Of a stretch of 64,000 bases of DNA, positions 42,542-49,563 are shown in pieces (within the stretch, counting starts at the first letter, position 1; every line of letters starts with the position of its first letter). The position numbers were made by a program, and so were the translations under genes. This DNA is from Planococcus maritimus (GTDB taxonomy: Bacteria; Bacillota; Bacilli; Bacillales_A; Planococcaceae). Below the pieces are notes generated by a model, which was not told where the DNA came from, did not search any database, and saw only the letters and a program-made list of their open reading frames with translations. The DNA lies in the NCBI RefSeq assembly GCF_001592825.1, contig NZ_LTZG01000001.1:1488001-1552000 (forward strand), given 5' to 3'.

Positions 42542-42600
42542 TTGTCATTTCCCCTTCCAGCATGTATATTGTCTACAACAAATCGTAATAGTTACTATTT
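42542..42600 (+). promoter_or_regulatory. Zur-controlled promoter of the flavoprotein gene
   Basis: TTGTCA (42542-42547), 17 bases, TATATT (42565-42570). AAATCGTAATAGTTACTATT begins at 42580 and fits a Zur box with a weaker right half. It is placed over the transcription start, as in the yciC promoter. Confidence 0.82.
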
Positions 42601-42668
42601 AAAAATCAACTGAAGACAATTTTTATGACAAGGCTCAGCTTATTATATGTTGAGCGGTTGGGAGAGAC

Positions 42669-43847
42669 ATGCATATGCACAACTGGATCATTATCGGCGG
42701 CATCCAAGGAATGACGCTGGCCACTTTTTTACGGAAGCAAAAAGGCGTTGCACCTGAAGAAATGGCAATCATCGATCCTCACGAGGAACCGCTATCTGAG
42801 TGGAGACGCTGCACCGAAGCCATCTCCATGCCATTCTTGCGCTCGCCTTTTGTCCATCATCTTGATGTGGACCCCTTTTCATTGAATCGTCATGCCAAAG
42901 CCAGCCTCTTTGGCGAAGGCGCCTCATTTTTTGGCAAGTTCAAGCGGCCTTCGTTATTGCTGTTTCATGAACATTGCGAGCATTTAGTGCGTGAACAGGA
43001 AATCCGCCGCAGCTGGATCCAAGGCCGCGTAGAGTCAATCAAGCGCTTGGAGAATGGCTGGAAAATCCATTTGGAGAACGGGTCACTTGTTATGGGAGCC
43101 AATGTCGTCCTGGCAATCGGCGCAGGTGAGCAGTTGCACTGGCCGGAGTGGGCACAGCAATTACAGACAGATTCACCCGGTTCGATCTTTCATGTATTCG
43201 ACAAGGAATTGCCAAAGTTCGACGCTTCACAAGCCCCTTTTACGATTATCGGCGGCGGCATCACAGCGGTGCTTTTGACTTTGAAGCTTCACAAGCAGTT
43301 TCCAGGACAAGTGACCTTGTTGAAGCGCCATCCGTTCCGCGTACATGATTTCGATAGCGACCCGGGATGGCTTGGCCCAAAATACCAGCAAGCTTTTCAC
43401 AACACGCGCTCCTATGTAAGGCGCCGGGAAATGATTGTAGCGGCTCGCCGTAAAGGCTCCATCACACGGGAACTAAATGCTGCATTGCGTAAGCAACTCC
43501 GCCAGTTTCCAAGGCTCGTGGCGGATGGCCATGTGCATAAGGCAAATCGGCAAAAAGGCATTACCTCTCTCTTTGACGAAGACGGCAGCCTGATTCATCA
43601 AACCGGAACCGCCATTCTCGCCACCGGCTTTCAACCACAGCTGCCAGGAAGCAGTTGGCTGGCACCTATTATCGAGGAACATCGTTTACCATGCGCCGCG
43701 TGCGGTTATCCTGTCGTCACGCATACTTTGCAATGGGGTCCTGGACTTTATGTGATGGGCCCGCTTGCAGAGCTGGAAGTCGGGCCGATCGCGCGCAATA
43801 TTTCCGGCGCACGTGAAGCCGCTTCACGCATTCTGCAAGCGCAATAA
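42669..43847 (+). CDS. FAD/NAD(P)-binding monooxygenase-like protein
   Basis: A 392-residue flavoprotein. It has an FAD motif IIGGIQGMTLATFL near the start, an internal NAD(P) motif TIIGGGITAVLLTLKL (about residues 193-208) and ILATGFQPQ, typical of lysine/ornithine hydroxylase- and FMO-like proteins. The substrate is unknown. Two ATG codons (42669 and 42675) follow GGGAGAG; the second has better spacing. It is divergent from yciC with its own Zur box, so a part in zinc acquisition, for example making a metallophore or recycling a ligand, is plausible but inferred. Confidence 0.85.
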   Translation: MHMHNWIIIGGIQGMTLATFLRKQKGVAPEEMAIIDPHEEPLSEWRRCTEAISMPFLRSPFVHHLDVDPFSLNRHAKASLFGEGASFFGKFKRPSLLLFHEHCEHLVREQEIRRSWIQGRVESIKRLENGWKIHLENGSLVMGANVVLAIGAGEQLHWPEWAQQLQTDSPGSIFHVFDKELPKFDASQAPFTIIGGGITAVLLTLKLHKQFPGQVTLLKRHPFRVHDFDSDPGWLGPKYQQAFHNTRSYVRRREMIVAARRKGSITRELNAALRKQLRQFPRLVADGHVHKANRQKGITSLFDEDGSLIHQTGTAILATGFQPQLPGSSWLAPIIEEHRLPCAACGYPVVTHTLQWGPGLYVMGPLAELEVGPIARNISGAREAASRILQAQ

Positions 43848-43873
43848 AAACCCTGTTGTTACGACAGGGTTTT
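43847..43873. terminator. Terminator after the flavoprotein gene
   Basis: Arms AAAACCCTGT and ACAGGGTTTT with a 7-base loop, starting at the last base of the stop codon and usable in both directions. Confidence 0.88.
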
Positions 43874-43889
43874 CTCCATTCCAAGCGTA

Positions 43890-45146
43890 TTATTTCTTAT
43901 GCCCACCGATTAGTTTTGTCCGGTCAATCGCTGTCCCTGCCTCTGTTCCAGATACTCCCCGGTAGATCGCAGTCGGGCCATGTTTGCGCTTGATCGCATC
44001 CATCGCCGCGCCTAGACGCCGTCTCTGCCATTTGTCCGCTTCGAACAGGCTCAACTGCATCGAGGTTTCGTCTTCCAGATTGGTGAGGGACAGCGAAATT
44101 TGGCGGACCGGCTGGCCAGTATAAAATTCCCGGAATAGCTCTTTGCACACACCATAGATTTTCAAGGTGTCGTTAGTTGCTTCTTCGATCGAGTGTGAGC
44201 GCGAGAATCCCCCGCCGAAGGAAGTTTTGCTGTAGCTCATGCCGAGGTGGATCGTGCGTCCGGCCATCCGCGCTTCTCTGGTGCGCATCGCAACGTCTTC
44301 GCACATCTCGAGCACAATCGTCAGGATGTCTTCTCGCGTTTCATAATCGCGGTAAAGAATCTGGCCTTTCCCGAAGCTTTTCTGCCCTTCTATGAGCAAA
44401 GAGCCGAGTTCTGAATAATCGATGCCGCGGGCGTGCTGGTGCAATTGATGGCCCATGATGCCAAAGCGATCTTCCAGCCGTTTAACGTCAGCCCGTGCCA
44501 GATCGCCTACAGTGAAGATGCCCATATTGTTCAAATTGCGCTCCATTTGGCTGCCAATGCCCCACATTTTGCTGAGCGGGGAAACCGGCCATAGTTTTCT
44601 CGGCACATCTTTCATCGTCCAATGCGCGAGCCCTTTTTTCTTGCCTTCCAAGTCAAGCGCGAGCTTTGCCAGCAGCATATTCGGCCCGATGCCGACTGCA
44701 GACGGCAAACCGAACTGGCTCATGATGGAATCCTGCATATCAATGGCGGCTTTTTCAGGCGTCCCGTACAGATGGATGATCCCGGTCAAATCGATAAAAC
44801 TCTCATCGACGCTATAGACATGGATGTCTTCTTTTGGGACATACTGAGCGAACAACTCAGTAATCGCCATCGAAATTTCCAAATAAAACTGCATCCTTGG
44901 CTCAATGAGCAGGATATCCGGATGGTCTGGAATTTCATACAGCCTCGTACCGGTTCTGACACCGAAGCGTTTTTTCATTTGCGGGGAAGCTGCGAGCACG
45001 ACGCTGCCTTTTCGCTCCTGATTGCCGACAATGGCAATGCAGGCTTCCATCGGATCCAAGCCACGCTCGACCGCTGAACAGCTGGCATAGAAACTGCGCA
45101 TGTCGATACAGGCGATATAGCGGGGCTTTTTTGTCTGCTTTCCCAT
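43890..45146 (-). CDS. uvrX: Y-family translesion DNA polymerase, UvrX/YqjW-like
   Basis: A 418-residue DNA polymerase V/UmuC-like enzyme. Motifs are IACIDMRSFYASCSAVERG (metal-binding Asp), VLAASPQMKKRFGVRTG, and VYSVDESFIDLTG with the catalytic Asp-Glu pair. Helix-hairpin-helix segments and a little-finger domain follow, with FGKGQILYRDYETRE. It copies damaged templates. The frame opens 20 codons before, but AGGGGTGG precedes the ATG at 45146. A LexA box lies just upstream. Confidence 0.93.
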   Translation of the reverse strand: MGKQTKKPRYIACIDMRSFYASCSAVERGLDPMEACIAIVGNQERKGSVVLAASPQMKKRFGVRTGTRLYEIPDHPDILLIEPRMQFYLEISMAITELFAQYVPKEDIHVYSVDESFIDLTGIIHLYGTPEKAAIDMQDSIMSQFGLPSAVGIGPNMLLAKLALDLEGKKKGLAHWTMKDVPRKLWPVSPLSKMWGIGSQMERNLNNMGIFTVGDLARADVKRLEDRFGIMGHQLHQHARGIDYSELGSLLIEGQKSFGKGQILYRDYETREDILTIVLEMCEDVAMRTREARMAGRTIHLGMSYSKTSFGGGFSRSHSIEEATNDTLKIYGVCKELFREFYTGQPVRQISLSLTNLEDETSMQLSLFEADKWQRRRLGAAMDAIKRKHGPTAIYRGVSGTEAGTAIDRTKLIGGHKK

Positions 45147-45162
45147 AACGCCACCCCTAACA

Positions 45163-45206
45163 AGAACATTTGTTCTTATTTTATGCGAAAAGCGGTTAAG
45201 TGGCAA
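45163..45206 (-). promoter_or_regulatory. SOS promoter with LexA box for uvrX
   Basis: AGAACATTTGTTCT (45163-45176) is a palindrome close to the Bacillus LexA consensus CGAACATATGTTCG. On the minus strand TTGCCA (45206-45201), 17 bases, TAAAAT (45183-45178). The box covers the start of transcription. Confidence 0.88.
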
Positions 45207-45273
45207 GTGACATAATAGAAAAAGATTCTAGCAAAGCTTGACCGCAAGCGTAACGGCAGCCATTGCCGACCAT

Positions 45274-45311
45274 AAAAAAAAGGCCCTACCTTATCAGGAG
45301 GTGGGCTTTTG
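45274..45311 (-). terminator. Terminator of the glycosyltransferase-TetR operon
   Basis: Arms AAGGCCCTACCT and AGGAGGTGGGCTTT with mismatches and a TATC loop, with seven A on the left giving a T run on the minus strand. It lies about 30 bases after the TetR stop. Confidence 0.8.
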
Positions 45312-45342
45312 AACTTGGCGCTACAGTCTTACATCGAACTTT

Positions 45343-45954
45343 TCAGGAATAAGCGATGCCTTTCTCCAATAAGGAAATGAGTTTTTCCGATTTCTCGGCA
45401 ATCATTTCGCTGATGTCCTGATCAGTCTCCTTGCCATATCCAGCTGTAAGGCCGGTGGTCAGTTGATAAATACATTCAGCCATATACGGCGCATCCAGAT
45501 CGGGAGCAAGTTCCCCTGATGCGATGCCTTCGAGGAGCAGCTCTTCGTATAAACTTATCATGTTGGGCCTATCTTCTCCCAAAAGGGTTTGCATCAGCTG
45601 CGTATTCGCATAAAAACTCTTGGCGATTTTTTCGTATAAAGGGTAATGCGCTGCAAACAAAGCTCCTGCCTTTATAAATTCCCGCAAGCTGTCAAAAAAT
45701 GGGCTGGATTCCTTATCGAGCAAAGGAGCCATATAGAGCTGCTTTTGTTCCTTGATCATCGACAAGAGATACAAGTATACATCTTCTTTGTCTTCAAAAT
45801 AATCGTAAAAGCTGCTTCTCGGAATGCCAGCCGACTTTATGATGGACGCTATTTTAACTTCTTCAAATGTCGCTTTCGCAAACTCCTGCATGGCAGCCGC
45901 TATTAAACTATCTTGTTTTTGCTCTGTCAATTTAAAAAATGTCGTTTTTGGCAT
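45343..45954 (-). CDS. TetR-family regulator of the glycosyltransferase operon
   Basis: A 203-residue regulator with the helix-turn-helix IIKSAGIPRSSFYDYFEDKE (about residues 38-57) and a helical ligand domain. It starts four bases after the glycosyltransferase stop, so it is the second gene of the operon and would repress itself. A perfect 21-bp palindrome over the operon promoter is the likely site. The effector, possibly the compound that the glycosyltransferase modifies, is unknown. Confidence 0.9.
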   Translation of the reverse strand: MPKTTFFKLTEQKQDSLIAAAMQEFAKATFEEVKIASIIKSAGIPRSSFYDYFEDKEDVYLYLLSMIKEQKQLYMAPLLDKESSPFFDSLREFIKAGALFAAHYPLYEKIAKSFYANTQLMQTLLGEDRPNMISLYEELLLEGIASGELAPDLDAPYMAECIYQLTTGLTAGYGKETDQDISEMIAEKSEKLISLLEKGIAYS

Positions 45955-45958
45955 CTCT

Positions 45959-47227
45959 TCACTCCTGCTTGTGGTCTTCTAGTATGTGCTGGATGTAATC
46001 CGCCGCTTTTGGCAGCCCGTTCTCTAATTGGATTTCCTTCTGTATCTGCTTTGCCCGTTCGATACGCTCTTCGCTTGTCAGTTGTTCCAAGGCGAGAACC
46101 AAATCGGATACCTTTAGATTTTTCTCCCGCAGCGGCTTTACCGAATAGCCCTTTTTATACAGCCGATTCGCCCAAAATGGTTGGTCAGCCGTAAATGGCA
46201 AGATCAGCTGCGGCACTCCGCTTAGCAAAGCTTCCGCCGTTGTGCCCACACCGCCATGATGGACAATGCCGGCCGCTCGCTTGAATAGCAATCGATGGGG
46301 TGCCTGATCGACGGCGAGTATCTGGTCATCCTCGCCGAACACCATCCCGCTTGTCCCAACCAGCACGATCGCCCGGTTGCCTGTCTCCTTGATCGCCTGG
46401 ATCAACTTTTGTTGAAATCCGTGCGGATCTGTTAAAGGCATGGAACTAAACGAAATGACGATAGGCTTTTTCCCTGCGTTCAAAAATTCTTCAATTTCTT
46501 CAGATAGCGTTGCGTATCCTAAATCCATGAAAAAGAAACCGGATAAAAAAACATGCTGATTCCAGCTGTCCACTTCTTTAAACAGGAAAGGGCTGAGAGG
46601 GTAAAGGATGGGAATGGGTGAACCGTTCATTTCATACATATACCGGCCTGCTTTTCTTTTTGGCAATTTCAATGTTTTTTCTCTAAAGTCATTAATTTGC
46701 TTCATGAAAGGCTGTTCGCTTAACATCACTACTTTATAAGACCATTTGTTCAATAACGGACCGAAGTTTTTATTCGGGGAGATCGTGAAATTCGGGAATT
46801 CCGTTATCGGATACATGATGGGAACAGGCGACAAGCAGAGTGAGGAAATGTTTTGCTGAACGGCTATGTCGACGGCACCGAGGGCTTTTGGATGATAGAT
46901 GATCAACGCTGCCCCTTGCGAAGCTGCGTGGAAATTATCCATGCTTTTTCTATATGCCGGGGTAATCACTCGTTTGGAGAACTTGAACATTTCGATGAGC
47001 TTGAAATTCCCTCCGTTAAAGACCTTATTTCCTTCCTCACTCTCCATAATCGCCATTAAATCGGCCGATGCGGGGTGAAAAGCAATTCCGTTACTTTCGA
47101 CGAAGTTCTTAAAACTGGCCCCTGTGCAAATCATCACTTCGTGGCCTCTTTTTACGAGTTCCTGTCCTAGCGCAACGAACGGCTGCACATCTCCCCTGCT
47201 GCCTAAAGTCAACATGGTGATTTTCAT
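45959..47227 (-). CDS. MGT-type glycosyltransferase (GT1)
   Basis: A 422-residue GT-B glycosyltransferase of the COG1819 group (macrolide, sterol and flavonoid glycosyltransferases). The acceptor-side start is MLTLGSRGDVQPFVALGQEL. The donor-site motif is HHGGVGTTAEALLSGVPQLI (about residues 330-349), then FTADQPFWANRLYKKG. It should move a sugar from a nucleotide donor to a small hydrophobic acceptor. AAGGTGG precedes the ATG at 47227; the longer upstream frame crosses the operator and promoter, so it is rejected. With its TetR partner it looks like an inducible detoxification unit. Confidence 0.9.
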   Translation of the reverse strand: MKITMLTLGSRGDVQPFVALGQELVKRGHEVMICTGASFKNFVESNGIAFHPASADLMAIMESEEGNKVFNGGNFKLIEMFKFSKRVITPAYRKSMDNFHAASQGAALIIYHPKALGAVDIAVQQNISSLCLSPVPIMYPITEFPNFTISPNKNFGPLLNKWSYKVVMLSEQPFMKQINDFREKTLKLPKRKAGRYMYEMNGSPIPILYPLSPFLFKEVDSWNQHVFLSGFFFMDLGYATLSEEIEEFLNAGKKPIVISFSSMPLTDPHGFQQKLIQAIKETGNRAIVLVGTSGMVFGEDDQILAVDQAPHRLLFKRAAGIVHHGGVGTTAEALLSGVPQLILPFTADQPFWANRLYKKGYSVKPLREKNLKVSDLVLALEQLTSEERIERAKQIQKEIQLENGLPKAADYIQHILEDHKQE

Positions 47228-47256
47228 TTCCCCACCACCTTCCCTTCCCGAACATC

Positions 47257-47314
47257 TCCGACGACAGTGTCGTCGGAATAATTTGATTATCTGTTGCTCT
47301 TGCTTATTTGTCAA
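47257..47314 (-). promoter_or_regulatory. Glycosyltransferase-TetR promoter and operator
   Basis: On the minus strand TTGACA (47314-47309), 17 bases, GATAAT (47291-47286). A perfect inverted repeat TCCGACGAC / GTCGTCGGA with a 3-base centre (47257-47277) lies 8 bases downstream, over the start of transcription. The site has the size of a TetR operator. Confidence 0.88.
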
Positions 47315-47346
47315 AATTTGCTTTATCGTTTCGTTTTTGTGCAGCA

Positions 47347-47379
47347 AAACAGGCTTTCCTGTTAAAGGAAAGCCTGTCC
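47347..47379 (-). terminator. Terminator after the L7/L12-like gene
   Basis: Arms ACAGGCTTTCCT and AGGAAAGCCTGT with a 5-base loop. On the minus strand TTTTGCTGC follows. It lies a few bases after the stop codon. Confidence 0.9.
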
Positions 47380-47382
47380 ATT

Positions 47383-47682
47383 TCAATTATTCTCTTTTAA
47401 CCCGTCAATATACTGTTTCGCTTCAAGGAGAGAATAGCCGAATGCGACACGTACCGCTTTTACGGCACGAATTTCCTCGCCCTCTGCGATTAAACGACGC
47501 AGTTCCTCATTGATTGCCGGCTCTTCCAACGTCACTTCCGCTTCCAATTGCTTCATCCGTTTTGACATATGCTTTATGCGCACCTCCAATGCCTGAATCT
47601 GTTGATTAAGCACCACATATACGACCCAAACGGTGACAAGGGCTACGCCGACAAGCCACATTGATTCCATGTTTTCCATCAT
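47383..47682 (-). CDS. Small membrane protein with an L7/L12 C-terminal-like domain
   Basis: A 99-residue protein: one N-terminal membrane helix (about residues 8-24), a coiled-coil stretch (QIQALEVRIKHMSKRMKQLE), and a C-terminal part EEIRAVKAVRVAFGYSLLEA that resembles the ribosomal L7/L12 C-terminal domain (KxAVIKAVREATGLGLKEAK). That domain recruits translation factors such as EF-G in the ribosome. The ATG follows the fusB stop directly (TAAATG), so translation is coupled to the EF-G-binding protein gene. Function is unknown; two Met codons allow two starts. Confidence 0.75.
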   Translation of the reverse strand: MMENMESMWLVGVALVTVWVVYVVLNQQIQALEVRIKHMSKRMKQLEAEVTLEEPAINEELRRLIAEGEEIRAVKAVRVAFGYSLLEAKQYIDGLKENN

Positions 47683-48363
47683 TTAGCGTTCCAGCCGATC
47701 CAGAAATTTCTCGAGCCGGTCGACAGTCGTCAAGCGGGCATTGCAAGCTGCTTCATCCGCACAGATGTACTGGCCATGCTTGACGTAGCTATCAACATTC
47801 GCCCCCTTGGTCTTGGCCATAAATAGGCCGACTGAGCTGTGTTTATGGCAAATCATGCAGACGCCTTGCTTGCGGCTCGCGCCAAATTGGCCGCTCACTG
47901 CCTGCAGACGGCCGTTTCGTTCGGCCACCAAAAAGCGGTTGGTGTTCTCCTGCCAGGACAAATACGACAACGAGTGGAAATCGATGGCCTGGAGATTTGG
48001 CCCTTTCAACCTTTTGGCTTTCGGAAACAGGCGTTTCAAGTTATCGAGATTAACGGTTGGAAAAGGAATCAAATAAGGGCGCAGGCCAGACAGAAACTCT
48101 TCTGCAGCGTGAGTGTCTTTTACGGACGTCAATGGACGCAATACGTTTTTCTGCTCTTCTGTCAGCGCCGGGAACATGGCAAATACTTTTTCATGGCTCA
48201 AATGGCGCAACACGCTCAAGACTTCCGCATCATTTGCAGTGGCATGCGCCGTCACGAGTGCCAAAGCTTGCTCTTTGATGAAATTATATTGATGGTTGCG
48301 GATAAACGCTTCGGGCTGGCCTGAAACATTCGTCCGGTCCGTCGATTCTTTGATGATGGTCAT
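47683..48363 (-). CDS. FusB/FusC-family EF-G-binding protein
   Basis: A 226-residue cytosolic protein of the FusB family, which binds EF-G and frees it from ribosomes stalled by fusidic acid. The N-terminal helical domain contains RNHQYNFIKEQAL. The C-terminal treble-clef zinc finger has CMIC, then HGQYICADEAACN, as in FusB and FusC. Chromosomal homologues in Bacillota may act as translation helpers rather than resistance genes. AGGAGG precedes the ATG at 48363. Its stop adjoins the start of the L7/L12-like protein. Confidence 0.9.
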   Translation of the reverse strand: MTIIKESTDRTNVSGQPEAFIRNHQYNFIKEQALALVTAHATANDAEVLSVLRHLSHEKVFAMFPALTEEQKNVLRPLTSVKDTHAAEEFLSGLRPYLIPFPTVNLDNLKRLFPKAKRLKGPNLQAIDFHSLSYLSWQENTNRFLVAERNGRLQAVSGQFGASRKQGVCMICHKHSSVGLFMAKTKGANVDSYVKHGQYICADEAACNARLTTVDRLEKFLDRLER

Positions 48364-48425
48364 CGTTAGCCTCCTCAGAAGGTATGACTTTTCTGTGATT
48401 TTACCATATTTTGTCCGCAATCGCA

Positions 48426-48455
48426 GAACAGGCACCCTGAAATCAGGATGCCTGT
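48426..48455 (-). terminator. Terminator of the chromate transporter operon
   Basis: Arms CAGGCACCCTGA and TCAGGATGCCTG, one mismatch, with a short AA loop, directly after the second chromate-transporter gene on the minus strand. The T run is weak. Confidence 0.7.
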
Positions 48456-48457
48456 CT

Positions 48458-48997
48458 TTAAGCTATGAAAATTCCTGTGATTGTCCCGTAAAGCAGCGCC
48501 AAAGTAATGACCAATGCTGGATGAAGCTTCCACTTTTCGAGCATCAGGAAGCTCACCACCATCAGGATTGCCGTCTGGATACCGCCGAGTGATGCTTCTG
48601 AAGTGACAATGAAGTCGAGTGTCATGACGCCGATCAGGACAGCGATGACGGGCTTAACGACTTTTGAAATATTCTTCACTTCTCGTGAATCTTTGTATTT
48701 AAAAAGAATCGCCATCAGTGCAATCATCAAGATCAACGAAGGGGCAACTGCACCGAACAGGCCGACCGCTGCCCCGAGCACGCCACCTTCAGCATAACCG
48801 ATATAGCCGGCCATCTTGGTCGCGATTGGGCCAGGCAAAGAGTTGCCAAGTGCCAGCACTTCGCTGAACTCTTGGGTATCCATCCAGCCGTAGCGGCCGA
48901 CGACTTCCTTCTCGACAAGCGGAATCGAAGCCGGCCCTCCGCCATAACCGAGAATGCCCGGAATGAAAAAGGCTAGGAAAATCTGCCAGTAGATCAT
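48458..48997 (-). CDS. Half-size chromate transporter (CHR), second subunit
   Basis: A 179-residue membrane protein of the short-chain CHR family (one CHR domain, about five or six helices). The family motif is FFIPGILGYGGGPASIPLVE near the start, with LGNSLPGPIATKMAGYIGY further on. Short CHR proteins act as pairs of opposite topology and export chromate or carry sulfate-like anions. Its ATG overlaps the stop of the partner gene (ATGA), so the pair is translationally coupled. It is last in the ggt-chr-chr operon. Confidence 0.92.
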   Translation of the reverse strand: MIYWQIFLAFFIPGILGYGGGPASIPLVEKEVVGRYGWMDTQEFSEVLALGNSLPGPIATKMAGYIGYAEGGVLGAAVGLFGAVAPSLILMIALMAILFKYKDSREVKNISKVVKPVIAVLIGVMTLDFIVTSEASLGGIQTAILMVVSFLMLEKWKLHPALVITLALLYGTITGIFIA

Positions 48998-49563
48998 GTT
49001 TTCTTCACCGTCCTTTTAATGAAAGGCACAAGGACCATTAGAATCAGCCCGGCAATAAGAAAGGCCGGGTGAATGCCAAGAACTTCAAGTAAAACGACCG
49101 AGACAAGGATCAATAAAATGGCCCTGCTCCAACCGAGCGCCTTTTCAGACTGCCGGACAAAATTCCAAGTCAAGACACCGAGCATGACGGCGACAACCGG
49201 AACGACCGCGCTCGACATATTGGCAACCCACGGCACGTCTTTATAGTTTTGCAGGATGCCGAGCAGGAGAATCATCAAAACGACCGTTGGGATAATCGAG
49301 GCAGTGAGGGCGATCAAACAGCCGCGAAGCCCCGCCACACGGTAGCCGATATAGCCGGCGAGTTTGGTCGCGATCGGTCCAGGCATGGTGTTCGATAAAG
49401 CGATCGTGTCACCGTACTCCTCGTCCGTCAACCAGCCGTAGCGATCCACCACATCACGCTGCATGATCGGAATGACCGCCGGGCCGCCGCCAAAGCCGAG
49501 CATGCCGGCGCGGAAAAAGGCCATGGCGAGATCGATCGATTTGACGCCTTGTTCTGTTACCAA
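48994..49563 (-). CDS. Half-size chromate transporter (CHR), first subunit
   Basis: A 189-residue CHR-domain membrane protein, with FFRAGMLGFGGGPAVIPIMQ near the start and LSNTMPGPIATKLAGYIGY. The open frame runs 66 codons into the ggt gene, but that part is not membrane-like. The TTG at 49563, about 9 bases after ACGGAG and overlapping the ggt stop, gives the normal family N-terminus; the later in-frame ATG is another choice. It pairs with the following gene through an ATGA overlap. Confidence 0.88.
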   Translation of the reverse strand: MVTEQGVKSIDLAMAFFRAGMLGFGGGPAVIPIMQRDVVDRYGWLTDEEYGDTIALSNTMPGPIATKLAGYIGYRVAGLRGCLIALTASIIPTVVLMILLLGILQNYKDVPWVANMSSAVVPVVAVMLGVLTWNFVRQSEKALGWSRAILLILVSVVLLEVLGIHPAFLIAGLILMVLVPFIKRTVKKT

